Positions 29,546-38,780 are shown, counted from the stretch's first letter. The stretch: 64,000 nucleotides of DNA from Bradyrhizobium sp. SRS-191 (GCF_024586915.1 NZ_JANBVS010000006.1:300498-364497), one strand, 5' to 3'. Translations and numbers: made by a program. The notes: generated by a model not told the origin, from the letters alone.

Positions 29546-29576
29546 TTGACCCTGACAGCGCTGTCAGACCTTACAG
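29546..29576 (+). promoter_or_regulatory. MerR-type promoter: 19-bp spacer with perfect operator palindrome
   Basis: TTGACC (-35, 29546-29551) and TTACAG (-10, 29571-29576) are separated by 19 bases, the overlong spacer typical of MerR-controlled promoters. The spacer begins with a perfect 16-bp palindrome, CTGACAGCGCTGTCAG (29552-29567). The promoter points to the oxidoreductase gene at 29620. Confidence 0.75.
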
Positions 29577-29619
29577 ATCGTGCTCGCCCAAGTGGAGTCC
29601 CCTTGTGCTGGGAGCAACG

Positions 29620-30630
29620 ATGAAAACCTATCATTTGAATGGCCACGCAGGTGCGGGGCGCCTGGTGCGCACCGACCTCATCAAGCCCGAACCTGCCAGT
29701 GGCGAGGTTCGCATGCGGGTCGAGGCGGCAAGCCTCAACTACCGCGACCTCCTGATCCTTGACCGAGCAGGCCAAGGCGGGTTCGACGGCCGCGTTCCGC
29801 TGTCAGACGGCGCAGGCGTCGTTGATGCGGTAGGCTCAGATGTCGTTCGATGGCGCCCCGGTGACCGTGTGGCCGCATCGTTCTTTCGCGATTGGATCTC
29901 CGGGCCGTTCAAGTCGAGCTATATTCCGTCATCGCTCGGCGGCAGTACGATGGATGGCATGCTGGCGGAGTACGTCGTGCTGCCGGCGACGGCGCTGGTC
30001 TCCGTGCCTGACCACCTCACGTCGATCGAGGCCGCGACGCTGCCCTGTGCCGGCGTGACGGCTTGGCACGGCCTGATCACACGTGGTGGAATGGGCAAAT
30101 CCGCCACGCTGCTGGTCCAGGGCACCGGCGGCGTCGCCCTGTTCGGCCTTCAGTTCGCAGCCGCATTGGGCGCCCGCGCGATCGTCATCTCGTCCTCGGA
30201 TGAAAAGCTCGCGTGCGCCCAGGCGCTCGGCGCATCGATCTTGATCAACTATCGCGACACGCCCGATTGGGATGTGGCCGTGATGAAAGCCACCGACGGC
30301 GAAGGCGCCAGTCATGTCCTCGAGCTCGGCGGACCCGGCACCTACGACCGCTCGCTGCGCTCGGTCGCCTCAGCCGGCAAGATCGTTCAGATCGGCGTCT
30401 TGACCGGGTTCGGCCCGAAGCCCGACCTCGCCCGCCTGCAATGGGAGAATGCAGACATCATCGGCGTCACCGTCGGCTCGGTCGAACATTTCACGGCCAT
30501 GACTCGCTTCCTGAGCGAACACGCGATCCATCCGGTCGTCGATCGGGTCTACGACTTCGACGACGTTCCCGAGGCGTACGCCCAGCTCCGGTCCGGCTCG
30601 CATGTCGGCAAGATCGTCGTGAGGCTGTAG
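29620..30630 (+). CDS. Zinc-independent MDR/quinone oxidoreductase-like dehydrogenase
   Basis: 336 aa from ATG at 29620 (GGAG 5 bases upstream; an in-frame GTG at 29605 is less likely). Medium-chain dehydrogenase fold: GroES-like N-terminus (SLNYRDLLIL, DGAGVVDAVGSDV), Rossmann motif VQGTGGVALFGLQFAAALGA and C-terminal VYDFDDVPEAYAQLRSGSHVGKIVV. The structural zinc Cys set is missing, as in quinone/enoyl reductases. NAD(P)H-dependent reduction of an unknown substrate. Control by the divergent MerR-type gene is strongly suggested by the promoter. Confidence 0.85.
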   Translation: MKTYHLNGHAGAGRLVRTDLIKPEPASGEVRMRVEAASLNYRDLLILDRAGQGGFDGRVPLSDGAGVVDAVGSDVVRWRPGDRVAASFFRDWISGPFKSSYIPSSLGGSTMDGMLAEYVVLPATALVSVPDHLTSIEAATLPCAGVTAWHGLITRGGMGKSATLLVQGTGGVALFGLQFAAALGARAIVISSSDEKLACAQALGASILINYRDTPDWDVAVMKATDGEGASHVLELGGPGTYDRSLRSVASAGKIVQIGVLTGFGPKPDLARLQWENADIIGVTVGSVEHFTAMTRFLSEHAIHPVVDRVYDFDDVPEAYAQLRSGSHVGKIVVRL

Positions 30631-30839
30631 GCACGTGGGCTGATCGCCGGGGTCATCATGGCGAGAACAGGCGTCTTCCCGCGATGACGAAGCGCTCTTG
30701 CCGTGAGCAGAGGCTTCGGCGTCAACTTCATGCGCGATGTCACGGCGACGACGGGAAGCGCGGCACCCTGCGCCCAGCTTGAACAAATTGGGTGCAGCGT
30801 CACCGTCGTGCCGCACGGACAGTGCGGACTCGATCAACG

Positions 30840-31766
30840 TCACTTCGCACCGATCATCCTGCGCAGCCAGCCATCGACAATCGCCGTGGCTGGATGGCTG
30901 GGATCGCCGAGTTCGCGGTTGATCTCCATGTGGCCACGCAGGCCGGTGCCACCCACAGCCGCGACCTCAGCCGGCGTCCCAGCCTGCATCAGCGCCGCGC
31001 CGAGCGCCTCGGACTGCGCCTTGCCGTCGGCGCGGTCGACATGGAGGATCAGGAAAGCCGGCGCATTGGGCTTGGCGGCCTGCAGGGTCGGCGACAACGC
31101 GCGCTGGCGCACCGGGTCGGTGCCGAATGCCTGAAGATAGGTGTCGAGCATGAAGCGGCCGCTGTCGGCGAGCTGCCGCGCCACGTCGTAGCAGGCGCCA
31201 TCCAGCGCAACGATGCCCCTGACGTCGCGCAGCGACAACCCGGCCGCGGTCAGATAGCGCGGATCGGTCCCGACCAGCGCGACGAGATGCGCACCGGCGC
31301 TGTGCCCCATCAGTACGATCCGCGAGGGATCGATCCCCAGCCGCCCGGCATTGTTGCGCAGCCACGCCAGCGCCGCAGCCACGTCAGCCGCCTGCTGCTC
31401 GACGGTCGCGGCCGGCACCAGCCGATAGTCGATCGAGGCAAACGCGTAGCCCTGCGCGAGCAGATGCTCGACCTTTGCAGCCCCGGTCGCGTTGCGCTTG
31501 TCGCCCCGCTTCCATCCGCCGCCATGCACGAACACGACCAGCGGCGCCGCCGTGCCGCCCCTCGCCTGCCAGACGTCGAGCTTCTGCAGCGGATCGGCCC
31601 CATAGGCATATTCGGTGGCCGGCCCGATCTGCCCCTCGGCCTCGCGTGCCGCCATCCGCGCCTGCAGCCGCTCGAGGAAGGGACCGGCGCTGGCCGGCAA
31701 CAGCGAAACGGGCTGCACAAGCCCCAAGCTCGCGACTAACAGAACGGCAAGTGTCGAACGCAACAT
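30840..31766 (-). CDS. Secreted alpha/beta hydrolase (esterase/lipase-like)
   Basis: 308 aa from ATG at 31766, with GGAG 6 bases upstream; upstream in-frame starts exist. Signal peptide LRSTLAVLLVASLGLVQPVSLLPASAG. The oxyanion HGGG motif (VVFVHGGGWKRGD), nucleophile elbow GHSAGAH and final His in LRGHMEIN give the carboxylesterase/BD-FAE-type set. Likely an ester hydrolase in the periplasm. Substrate unknown. Confidence 0.82.
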   Translation of the reverse strand: MLRSTLAVLLVASLGLVQPVSLLPASAGPFLERLQARMAAREAEGQIGPATEYAYGADPLQKLDVWQARGGTAAPLVVFVHGGGWKRGDKRNATGAAKVEHLLAQGYAFASIDYRLVPAATVEQQAADVAAALAWLRNNAGRLGIDPSRIVLMGHSAGAHLVALVGTDPRYLTAAGLSLRDVRGIVALDGACYDVARQLADSGRFMLDTYLQAFGTDPVRQRALSPTLQAAKPNAPAFLILHVDRADGKAQSEALGAALMQAGTPAEVAAVGGTGLRGHMEINRELGDPSHPATAIVDGWLRRMIGAK

Positions 31767-31929
31767 CGAGAGCTCCATCGTCGTCAAACGATAGCAGCAC
31801 GTGTTGCTTAAAGAAGGCCGCACGCAGCGTTGTTACAAAATGTCACGAACGATGACGCCCGCGAAACTACGGAACTGGACATTTGGAAATTAGGCGACGG
31901 CGACTATTGACCTCCCATGGCCAATCCGT

Positions 31930-32499
31930 TCAATCCCGGAAACTCTCGGCCGGCTTGATCGGCACGATATCGTAGCTTCGATAGAGCTGTTCGAGCGGTC
32001 GCCAATCCGACAGCACCGTACGGTACATCCACCGATAATAGCGCTTGTTGCGGGCAATCTCTTCAACCCGGTCCCGGCCAACAAACCGGGATGTCGCCTC
32101 GATCTCCAGCCAATTCACCAACAGATGGAGATAGGTCGAGTATTCATCGTTTGCTCCCTCGGGAAATCCGACAGGCGCCGCCGGATAGCGGCGCTTCAAC
32201 TCGGCGATGAGAGGCGAAGCTTCGTCCGCAATCTTCAACATGGTCAGATACCAATGCATCTGCTCATGGAGATACTCGCAGAGGATTGCGTTCGGGTCGT
32301 AAAGCTCCGTGTTCAGCGTCAACACTGGATGGCTATGAGGGATCGACGTCGGCGACACCCGCAACTGCCTGGTGTATTCGAACGGACGCAAGTCGTGCTC
32401 AGCCTGCCACCGCTTGATGCACGCGATGATCTTTTCCGCTCTCGATTGCGCCAGCGACAAGTCGATCGAGTATTCAAAGCCATCCTTCATTGCATTCAC
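31930..32499 (-). CDS. Hypothetical protein with HExxH metal-binding motif
   Basis: 189 aa, no signal peptide. Residues about 76-84 read EYLHEQMHW, an HExxH zinc-protease motif; downstream acidic residues (EYSTYLHLLVNWLEIEA) could supply a third ligand. The N-terminus has RAEKIIACIKRW and a strand-like region with HPVLTLNTELYDP, an arrangement seen in small minimal metallopeptidase-like proteins. No family name recognised. Single gene on the minus strand. Confidence 0.65.
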   Translation of the reverse strand: MNAMKDGFEYSIDLSLAQSRAEKIIACIKRWQAEHDLRPFEYTRQLRVSPTSIPHSHPVLTLNTELYDPNAILCEYLHEQMHWYLTMLKIADEASPLIAELKRRYPAAPVGFPEGANDEYSTYLHLLVNWLEIEATSRFVGRDRVEEIARNKRYYRWMYRTVLSDWRPLEQLYRSYDIVPIKPAESFRD

Positions 32500-32709
32500 T
32501 CACGGAGCTATCCCGTCCGCCGTTCTATCGTAGCGCGCGGGCGCGACAAGTCCGCATTGAGCAGATCGTCAGATGAGAGCCCCGGCACAGTAGAGTAGCC
32601 AAGGTACCGTCGATTGATAGGATCCGAGTGATCCGGCGTTCAGGTCGATTTTGGCGACTTGCCCCTCCAGATAGTGACCGGACCACCAGGACGACCACAT
32701 CCACCAGCG

Positions 32710-33093
32710 TCAGGCTCGATCGAGCCCCTGCGGAAGACTGATCCAGATGACGGTCTGCTCCTCTGGGGAATGGAGGGTCCTGTGTCCCTTGCCGTGCGTG
32801 TCCTCGAACAGGATGAAGCCTCCGGTCGGGACGTGCCTTCGGTCTCCGTCGCTTGTCTGGTACTCCGCCGATCCGCTGAGCCGGACGGTGAGCGAGCGCC
32901 GCGGCACGGTGTGCCAGTCGACCAGTCCTGCCCCAGCCGGAATACGTGTGAAGCTGATGTGTGTGCTCGCATATCTTGCGGACACGTCGAAGATGGCAGC
33001 CTCCGGGTGAACCTGCCGCGCGACTGTCGGAATGTCGACTTCATCGAAATGCGTTTCGCCATCTTCGGTGGCGTAGACCCGTAGGCACTTCAT
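32710..33093 (-). CDS. Cupin-domain protein
   Basis: 127 aa from ATG at 33093. The pattern WHTVPRRSLTVRLSGSAEY, then VPTGGFILFEDTHGKGH, resembles the two cupin boxes, with His residues that could bind a metal (HT, and HGKGH). Small single-domain cupins have varied roles; substrate unknown. It stands upstream (in the + sense) of a 1-kb repeat block. Confidence 0.7.
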   Translation of the reverse strand: MKCLRVYATEDGETHFDEVDIPTVARQVHPEAAIFDVSARYASTHISFTRIPAGAGLVDWHTVPRRSLTVRLSGSAEYQTSDGDRRHVPTGGFILFEDTHGKGHRTLHSPEEQTVIWISLPQGLDRA

Positions 33094-33244
33094 CAAAGCC
33101 TCCACTCCAGACCGTCGGGACTATTTAGCGGAGACCGCGATGAACTGCGAACGAATCGCGCGTGGGCTTCGTCTCCGCCGCTCGCGCTGCGCCGACCGCG
33201 AGGATCCTCCCCTCTTGCCGGACCCAATTCTGATTGACCGAATA

Positions 33245-33670
33245 TTGTTCTTTTCTTTTTTCCGAAATCATGTATATCTCTTCCCGTCCTGCTTCCGCCG
33301 GAGGGGCGTGTCGCGACCGTCACGAGACGTGGGAGGTGGGATGCGATGGGCGCAAGGAATCGCAGCGTGGCTTTACGGCCGCGCGGACGAACGGTTCGTT
33401 GCGCACGGCGAAGTCGTGCGGTCCTGATACCCCGATGCTGGTATCAACGCGGTGCAATGCCTACGCATTGCACTGGGGATGGTGGCCAACAAGCCCGGCG
33501 CACCAGGGAGACCACGTATAAGCCGTTCCAACCGTCGCGCGGGGAAGGCCGGGCGTTCTCGGCCAGACCTGTGGTGACTGCCGCCTGCTTTTTTGCTGCA
33601 GGCGGGCCACGGGCGCGGCCAGCGCCCGGCCTTCCCTGCGCCCTCCTCTTTCGAGGGCGGATCTGATGCG
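33245..33670 (+). repeat. Dispersed Bradyrhizobium-type repeat, copy 1
   Basis: About 430 bases homologous, in reverse orientation, to 42430-42860. Shared landmarks include GGGATGCGATGGGCGC, the CGGACGAACGGTTCGTTG-type segment, the CACCAGGGAGACCACG-type segment and GGGAAGGCCGGGCG with its complementary arm. The short frames in it appear in both copies with frameshifts, so it does not look like a gene. Confidence 0.75.
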
Positions 33671-33762
33671 AAAGCCCCGGGCGCGAGGCGCCGCGGGAGA
33701 GGATGGCGCATGTCTGCGAGAAGACATCCATTCGTGAACGGCGACGGTCCGGCACGGCCGGG

Positions 33763-33963
33763 CCTCATGGTTCGAGACGCCGCTGCGCGGCTCCTCACCA
33801 TGAGGGTTTGGAGCGGAGACCGGTGCAGCACTTTGTCCACGCGCTGCGGGCTCATGGCAGAGCGCGCGCGGCAGGCGACATGCTTCGAGCCGTACAACGC
33901 AGCCCCTCCCCTCACCCTGAGGAGACCGCCGAAGGCGGGCGTCTCGAAGGGCGAGGCCCGGAC
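33763..33963. repeat. Inverted-repeat element upstream of flhA
   Basis: GGGCCTCATGGTTCGAGACGCC near 33763 is the imperfect complement of the GGCGTCTCGAAGGGCGAGGCCC segment ending at 33963. Each arm also contains its own smaller hairpin (CCTCAxxxTGAGG). It is the CTCGAGACGC type of intergenic palindrome found through Bradyrhizobium genomes. It fills the region between the first repeat and the flhA promoter. Confidence 0.7.
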
Positions 33964-34021
33964 GGTTGCGGCCTCTCGCCATGCGGCAGGAGCGCGTATC
34001 AGTCTCCCCCGCAACCTCTTG

Positions 34022-34069
34022 TTAACCGCCGTTAACCGAACGCTAACCATACACCGGGCAAAAATTGCC
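34022..34069 (+). promoter_or_regulatory. flhA promoter: repeated TTAACC elements plus GGCAA-N3-TTGCC dyad
   Basis: TTAACC at 34022, TTAACC at 34032 and CTAACC at 34043 are spaced 10 and 11 bases apart, one helical turn each. The last pair gives TTAA-N7-CTAA, one mismatch from a CtrA box. A perfect dyad GGCAA-AAA-TTGCC follows at 34057-34069, about 50 bases before the flhA start. Matches the arrangement at 23570-23607 and partly that at fliF. Confidence 0.6.
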
Positions 34070-34120
34070 GAGTGGAATCTGCGTGTCGTGGTTGGGTGCG
34101 GTTGACGGAGGAGAGCTTCC

Positions 34121-36352
34121 GTGGACGCCAGCGCAGTACCTCAGTTTCGGAACGGCGGCCCCGTGGCCGCCGCGCAGTCGTTTGGGGCCGGCAAACGCGG
34201 CCCGCGGGAAGGGGCGAAAGCCATGGTCGACGTCACGGCGGGTCAGGGAGCCGGATCTCCGGCCGGTTTTTCTTTTGCTGACCTCAAGACCGCGGTCCTG
34301 CGCGGCGACATCGCGCTGGCGCTCGGCATCCTCACCATCCTGGTGGTGCTGATCCTGCCGCTGCCCTCGCTGGTGCTCGACCTGTTCCTGGCGATCTCGA
34401 TCACCCTGTCGATCCTGATCCTGATGACCGCCTTGTTCATCCAGACGCCGCTGGAATTCTCGTCGTTTCCAACCATCCTGCTGATCTCGACGATGCTGCG
34501 GCTGTCGCTGAACCTGGCGTCGACCCGGCTGATCCTGTCGCGCGGTCACGAGGGCACGGATGCCGCCGGCCACGTCATCGAGGCGTTCGGCAACTTCGTG
34601 ATGAGCGGCAATTTCGTCATCGGCATCATCGTGTTCGCGATCCTGGTCACGGTGAACTTCGTCGTCATCACCAAGGGTTCGGGCCGCATCGCCGAGGTCG
34701 CGGCGCGCTTTCACCTGGACTCCATGCCCGGCAAGCAGATGGCGATCGACGCCGACCTCTCCGCCGGCCTGATCGACGAGAAGGTCGCCAAGGCCAGGCG
34801 CAAGGAGCTGGAGGACGAAAGCGGCTTCTTCGGTGCGATGGACGGTGCCTCGAAATTCGTTCGCGGCGACGCGGTCGCCGGCCTCCTCGTCGTCTTCATC
34901 AACATCATCGGCGGCATCATCATCGGCGTCGCCCAGCAGGGTCTGGGGTTTGCCGAGGCCGCCCGTACCTACACCACGCTGACCGTCGGCGACGGCCTGG
35001 TCACCCAGGTGCCGGCGCTGATCGTCTCCACCGCGGCCGGCCTGCTGGTCTCGAAGGCCGGCGTCACCGGCGCCGCCGACAAGGCGCTGATCAAGCAGTT
35101 CTCCGGCTATCCGCAGGCGCTCGGCATGTCTGCCGCCGTGATGCTGGTGCTGGCGCTACTACCGGGCATCCCGACCATCCCGTTCCTCGCGCTCGGCGGC
35201 GGCGCCGCCGCGCTCGCGCTGAAGGCGCGCCGGTACAAGGAGGTGGCGAAGGCCGAGGAGGTCGCCGCGGCCGCCGCAGCGCCGGCCGCAGCCGCGGCCA
35301 GCGCCGCGGCCGCCGAGGAGCCGATCTCCGCGGCGCTCAAGATCGACGACCTCAAGATCGAGCTCGGCTATGCGCTGCTGCCGCTGGTCAATGCGCCCGA
35401 TGGCACCGACCGGCTGACCGACCAGATCAAGGCGCTCCGGCGCTCGCTGGCGATCGAGATGGGATTCGTGATGCCCTCGGTGCGCATCCTGGACAACGTG
35501 CAGCTCGAGGCCAACACCTACATCATCAAGATCAAGGAGGTCGACGCCGGCTCCGGCAAGATCTGGCCGAACCAGTTCATGGTCATGGACCCAGGCGGCA
35601 ACCAGGTCGCGGTGCCCGGCATCCACACGACGGAGCCGACCTTCGGCCTGCCCGCGACCTGGGTCGATGCGGGCCTCAAGGAAGAGGCGACGCTGAAGGG
35701 CTACACGGTGGTGGACGCGGCGACCGTGCTGTCGACGCATCTGACGGAGCTGCTCAAGGCCAACATGAGCGACCTCCTCTCCTATGGCGAGGTGCAGAAG
35801 CTTTTGAAGGAGCTGCCGAAGGAGCAGGGCGAGCTGGTCAAGGACATCGTGCCGACGCAGATCACGATCTCCGGCCTCCAGCGCGTGCTGCAACTGCTGC
35901 TGTCGGAGCGCATCTCGATCCGCGACCTCTCGACCATCCTCGAAGGCGTCGCCGACGCCCTCGCCTTCTCGCGCAACCCGGCCACGATCGTCGAGCACGT
36001 TCGCGCCCGCCTGGCACGCCAGATCTGCGCCCAGAACACCTCGCCGATGGGCTATCTGCCGCTGATCGCGCTGTCGGCGAAATGGGAGCAGGCGTTCGCG
36101 GAGTCGCTGATCGGCCAGGGCGAAGACCGCAGCCTCGCGATGCAGCCGTCGCGGCTGTCGGAGTTCATGACCGCGACGCGCGATGCGTTCGAGCGCGCGG
36201 CGCGCGAGGGCGAGTCGCCGGTGCTGGTGACGTCGGCGGCGATCCGCCCCTTCGTCCGCTCGCTGGTCGAGCGCTTCCGCGCCCAGACCACGGTGCTGTC
36301 GCAGGCCGAGATCCACCCGCGGGCGCGGCTGAAGACGGTCGGAAGCGTTTGA
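34121..36352 (+). CDS. flhA: Flagellar export gate protein FlhA
   Basis: 743 aa from GTG at 34121, preceded by GGAGGAGAG; an ATG at 34223 would give a 709-aa form nearer to the usual length, so the 34 extra residues are uncertain. Eight membrane segments in the N-terminal half, with the conserved FHIPEP-type loop present as RFHLDSMPGKQMAIDADL. A cytoplasmic linker rich in Ala/Glu (about 375-405) precedes the C-terminal domain (PSVRILDN, LRRSLAIEMGFVMPSV, SERISIRDLSTILEGVADA). FlhA forms the export gate ring that binds chaperone-substrate complexes and drives flagellar type III secretion. Confidence 0.95.
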   Translation: MDASAVPQFRNGGPVAAAQSFGAGKRGPREGAKAMVDVTAGQGAGSPAGFSFADLKTAVLRGDIALALGILTILVVLILPLPSLVLDLFLAISITLSILILMTALFIQTPLEFSSFPTILLISTMLRLSLNLASTRLILSRGHEGTDAAGHVIEAFGNFVMSGNFVIGIIVFAILVTVNFVVITKGSGRIAEVAARFHLDSMPGKQMAIDADLSAGLIDEKVAKARRKELEDESGFFGAMDGASKFVRGDAVAGLLVVFINIIGGIIIGVAQQGLGFAEAARTYTTLTVGDGLVTQVPALIVSTAAGLLVSKAGVTGAADKALIKQFSGYPQALGMSAAVMLVLALLPGIPTIPFLALGGGAAALALKARRYKEVAKAEEVAAAAAAPAAAAASAAAAEEPISAALKIDDLKIELGYALLPLVNAPDGTDRLTDQIKALRRSLAIEMGFVMPSVRILDNVQLEANTYIIKIKEVDAGSGKIWPNQFMVMDPGGNQVAVPGIHTTEPTFGLPATWVDAGLKEEATLKGYTVVDAATVLSTHLTELLKANMSDLLSYGEVQKLLKELPKEQGELVKDIVPTQITISGLQRVLQLLLSERISIRDLSTILEGVADALAFSRNPATIVEHVRARLARQICAQNTSPMGYLPLIALSAKWEQAFAESLIGQGEDRSLAMQPSRLSEFMTATRDAFERAAREGESPVLVTSAAIRPFVRSLVERFRAQTTVLSQAEIHPRARLKTVGSV

Positions 36353-36723
36353 GGACGGGAGGCGCGGAACCTGCGAGTCAGTCCCAAGTTGTTGAAGGCA
36401 GGCCGGTCCAAAAGGCCGGCTTTGCCATTTTTCCAGGCAGATCCGACTGTGCTTTACCGCCACAGGCAAACGATTTCTTAATTTTGCGTTAGGTGGCCGA
36501 TATTTCCGCCGCAGACCGAACCAGCCGTCAGGCTATTGTAATAAAACGGATTATTCACTTTCCATTCATCGGCAGTCGCGCGGCATCACGCCTTATCACA
36601 CGCTTGTGATGACCACTACGAAACAGAATCGAGGTTTCCTACGTTCTTGCAGGCGAGACGATGAACCGGAACGCCGCCGGCTCACACGAATCAGCGAAGG
36701 ACGGAAGGCGGCAGGAGGCTTCC
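36353..36723. other. Intergenic region after flhA with a near CtrA box
   Basis: 371 bases without a gene. TTAA-N7-TTAG at 36478-36492 is one mismatch from a CtrA box and could serve the small membrane gene at 36724. No hairpin with a T-run was seen directly after flhA. Confidence 0.35.
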
Positions 36724-36924
36724 ATGAACCACTCGATTTACAGCGCGGATCGGACGACCCACCTCAAGATCGTGGTGGTTGCGCTCGTGGCTGGCATCGC
36801 GGTGGCCGGCTTCGGCATCTCCGCCCGCCTCAATGCGGAAACGAACTACACGCAGACGGCGAAGGTCATCAAGGCCGGCAAGCCGGTCGCGGTGACGAGT
36901 TCGGAAGCGTCGCTGGTTCGTTGA
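36724..36924 (+). CDS. Small single-span membrane protein, unknown function
   Basis: 66 aa from ATG at 36724, preceded by a strong AGGAGG at the right spacing, which decides this start over 36661. One membrane helix (about residues 14-33: LKIVVVALVAGIAVAGFGIS) with a short outside tail ending in KAGKPVAVTSSEASLVR. No family name recognised. Followed by a strong terminator. Confidence 0.7.
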   Translation: MNHSIYSADRTTHLKIVVVALVAGIAVAGFGISARLNAETNYTQTAKVIKAGKPVAVTSSEASLVR

Positions 36925-37010
36925 TTGGAATTTCAGGAATTCACGCGGTTCTCACAGCCCCCCAACTGGCCGCGTGGATATGTAGTAGACCCAACCCCAA
37001 GTCGACTACC

Positions 37011-37045
37011 GAAAACGCCCGCTCCCCACGGGCGTTTTCTTTTTT
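37011..37045. terminator. Bidirectional terminator
   Basis: GAAAACGCCC (37011-37020), 9-base loop, GGGCGTTTTC (37030-37039), then a T-run; the A-run on the other arm makes it work in both directions. It lies between the + small membrane gene and the end of the - anti-sigma gene. Confidence 0.85.
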
Positions 37046-37055
37046 GCCTTTGGCC

Positions 37056-38081
37056 TCACTTGCCCGGCGGCACCGTCTCAATCAGCTTCCCCGTAAACAC
37101 GATCGGCCCCGTCGCCTGCCCGGTCGGCGACCCGCCCTCCGGCTCGACGGTGACGGCGTAGGTGGCGCGGTTGACGGTGTCGGCGTCGTAGGCCGAGAGA
37201 ACGGGACGGCTGGTGAAATCGCCGCCGCCGATCACGCCGAGCGAGCGCGGCTTCTGCAGCTTGTCGGAGACGATCCACAGCTCGAAGCTCTTGCCCGGCT
37301 CGGGCGCGGCGCCGACGCGGCGAACTGTGTAGCTCTTGCTGCCGGAGTCGACGGTGAGGATGAAGGCCGGCGAAGCCGCATCCTTCTGCAACAGCGCGAC
37401 GAACTGCGCGGCGGGTTGCGGCGCAGCCGGCACCTTGACCTCGACAGTCTGGATGCGCGGCTTGGGCTGCAACGGCGGCGGCAGCAGATCCGGGCGATAG
37501 AGCTGGACGCCAAGCAGCGCGAGCAGCACCGCGGCAACTGCCGTCATGGCGTTGGCGACGGTGCGCAGCTGCCTGACCTTAGAGGCGAGCTGAACGACAT
37601 TGGCGTTATCGTTCGCAACCTCCCGTGCCGCAGAGGCGCGCCGCTGCGGCACGACGGGAGGCGCTTCGGCTGGCGTGTCCAGGCGTGCGATCTCAACGGC
37701 GGCATCGACATTCGGAGCCTGCGGCGGGAGCGCTTCGGCCGCCGGAGCCTCTGCCACGACAGCCGGAGCTTCGGCAGCCTGCGGGGTCACGACCGCCGGA
37801 GCCTCAGCGTCCGCCTCTGCGGGAGACGGGGAAATAACTGCGGCCTTCGCGCCGGACCGCATGATCTCGGCCTTGATCCGGTCCCACAGCTCGGGGCGCG
37901 GCTCGACCAGCCCGACCATCTGATTGAGCGGCCCGAGACGAAATTCCCAGGCCTGGACCAGCGCCGCGAATGCCTGGTCGACGGTCATCATGGTCTCGAC
38001 CTGCGCGCGCTCGGCGGCGTCGAGCGTGCCCAACGCATATTCCGCCGCCAGCGCGATATGGTCTTCGCTATACGCCATCAC
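37056..38081 (-). CDS. Anti-sigma factor, RskA/anti-sigma-K type
   Basis: 341 aa. N-terminal anti-sigma domain (HIALAAEYALGTLDAAERAQVE, AWEFRLGPLNQM), an Ala/Pro-rich linker (about 80-145), one membrane helix (about 177-196) and a C-terminal periplasmic RskA domain (FILTVDSGSKSYTVRRVGAAPEPGKSFELW). It holds an ECF sigma factor at the membrane. Encoded just after its probable sigma partner, on the same strand with a 57-base gap. Confidence 0.9.
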   Translation of the reverse strand: MMAYSEDHIALAAEYALGTLDAAERAQVETMMTVDQAFAALVQAWEFRLGPLNQMVGLVEPRPELWDRIKAEIMRSGAKAAVISPSPAEADAEAPAVVTPQAAEAPAVVAEAPAAEALPPQAPNVDAAVEIARLDTPAEAPPVVPQRRASAAREVANDNANVVQLASKVRQLRTVANAMTAVAAVLLALLGVQLYRPDLLPPPLQPKPRIQTVEVKVPAAPQPAAQFVALLQKDAASPAFILTVDSGSKSYTVRRVGAAPEPGKSFELWIVSDKLQKPRSLGVIGGGDFTSRPVLSAYDADTVNRATYAVTVEPEGGSPTGQATGPIVFTGKLIETVPPGK

Positions 38082-38138
38082 AGGTCCAGATCACGTCACC
38101 CACAAGGTCTGTCGTCCAGGCTCAGTCCAAACCGCCTC

Positions 38139-38687
38139 TCATCCGATCCCGAGGCATTGGCGAATATCCATCATGCTCCGCCGCAGCCAGGTCTTCACCG
38201 TATTCACCGGCGCCTCGAACTTGGTCGCCAATTGCTCGCGGCTCCAGCCGTTATAGTAGGCAAGAAGCACAAGCTTCTGCCGGTCGGGCTCGAGCCGGCC
38301 GACGCATTCCAACAGACGCTTGAGCTCCTCCGACATCTCGCGCCGCGCCAGCGGATCGGGCGTCTCGGCCGCGACCTCGAGCGCGGAGGGCTCATCCTCC
38401 AAAGACAGCTCGCCGCGCTTGCGCACGAGGTCGATGGCGCGGTTGCGGGCAATCGCCGCCATCCAGGTAATGGGGGAAGACACCGACGGATCGAACTGGG
38501 CCGCGTTGTTCCAGACCTTCACATAGGTTTCCTGCACGACCTCCTCGGCGAGGTCCTGACGGTGCAAGATACGGAGCACGACGCCGTAGAGTTTCGCGCG
38601 CGTCGCCGCGTAGAGGCGCTCGAACGCAGCCTCATCCCCCTTGGCGACCGCGGCAAGCAGCCAGACCAGCTCTGCCGGCGTCAGCAT
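38139..38687 (-). CDS. ECF sigma factor (SigK-like)
   Basis: 182 aa. Sigma region 2 (AFERLYAATRAKLYGVVLRI, LAEEVVQETYVKVW, SPITWMAAIARNRAIDLVRK) and region 4 (LLECVGRLEPDRQKLVLLAYYNGWSREQLATKFEAPVNTVKTWLRRSM). Paired with an RskA-type anti-sigma factor, the arrangement of envelope or oxidative stress ECF systems. It sits between the two halves of the flagellar region but shows no direct tie to it. Confidence 0.92.
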   Translation of the reverse strand: MLTPAELVWLLAAVAKGDEAAFERLYAATRAKLYGVVLRILHRQDLAEEVVQETYVKVWNNAAQFDPSVSSPITWMAAIARNRAIDLVRKRGELSLEDEPSALEVAAETPDPLARREMSEELKRLLECVGRLEPDRQKLVLLAYYNGWSREQLATKFEAPVNTVKTWLRRSMMDIRQCLGIG

Positions 38688-38780
38688 TCAGCGTCCCCGA
38701 AAATCGCCCCACTCCCTCGCTCGAACCTGTCCTCCCGTAGCACAGATCGCGCGCGGCGCTCCAGCGGGGCCGGCGCGACG

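Noticed and set aside
33346..33666. Short proteins of about 100 aa in the repeat block
   Set aside because: The same frames are broken in the second copy of the repeat, so coding is unlikely.
34022..34069. Sigma-54 promoter at flhA
   Set aside because: GG and GC in the GGGCAAAAATTGCC stretch are 8-9 bases apart, not the 10 required for a -24/-12 promoter; a dyad explains it better.
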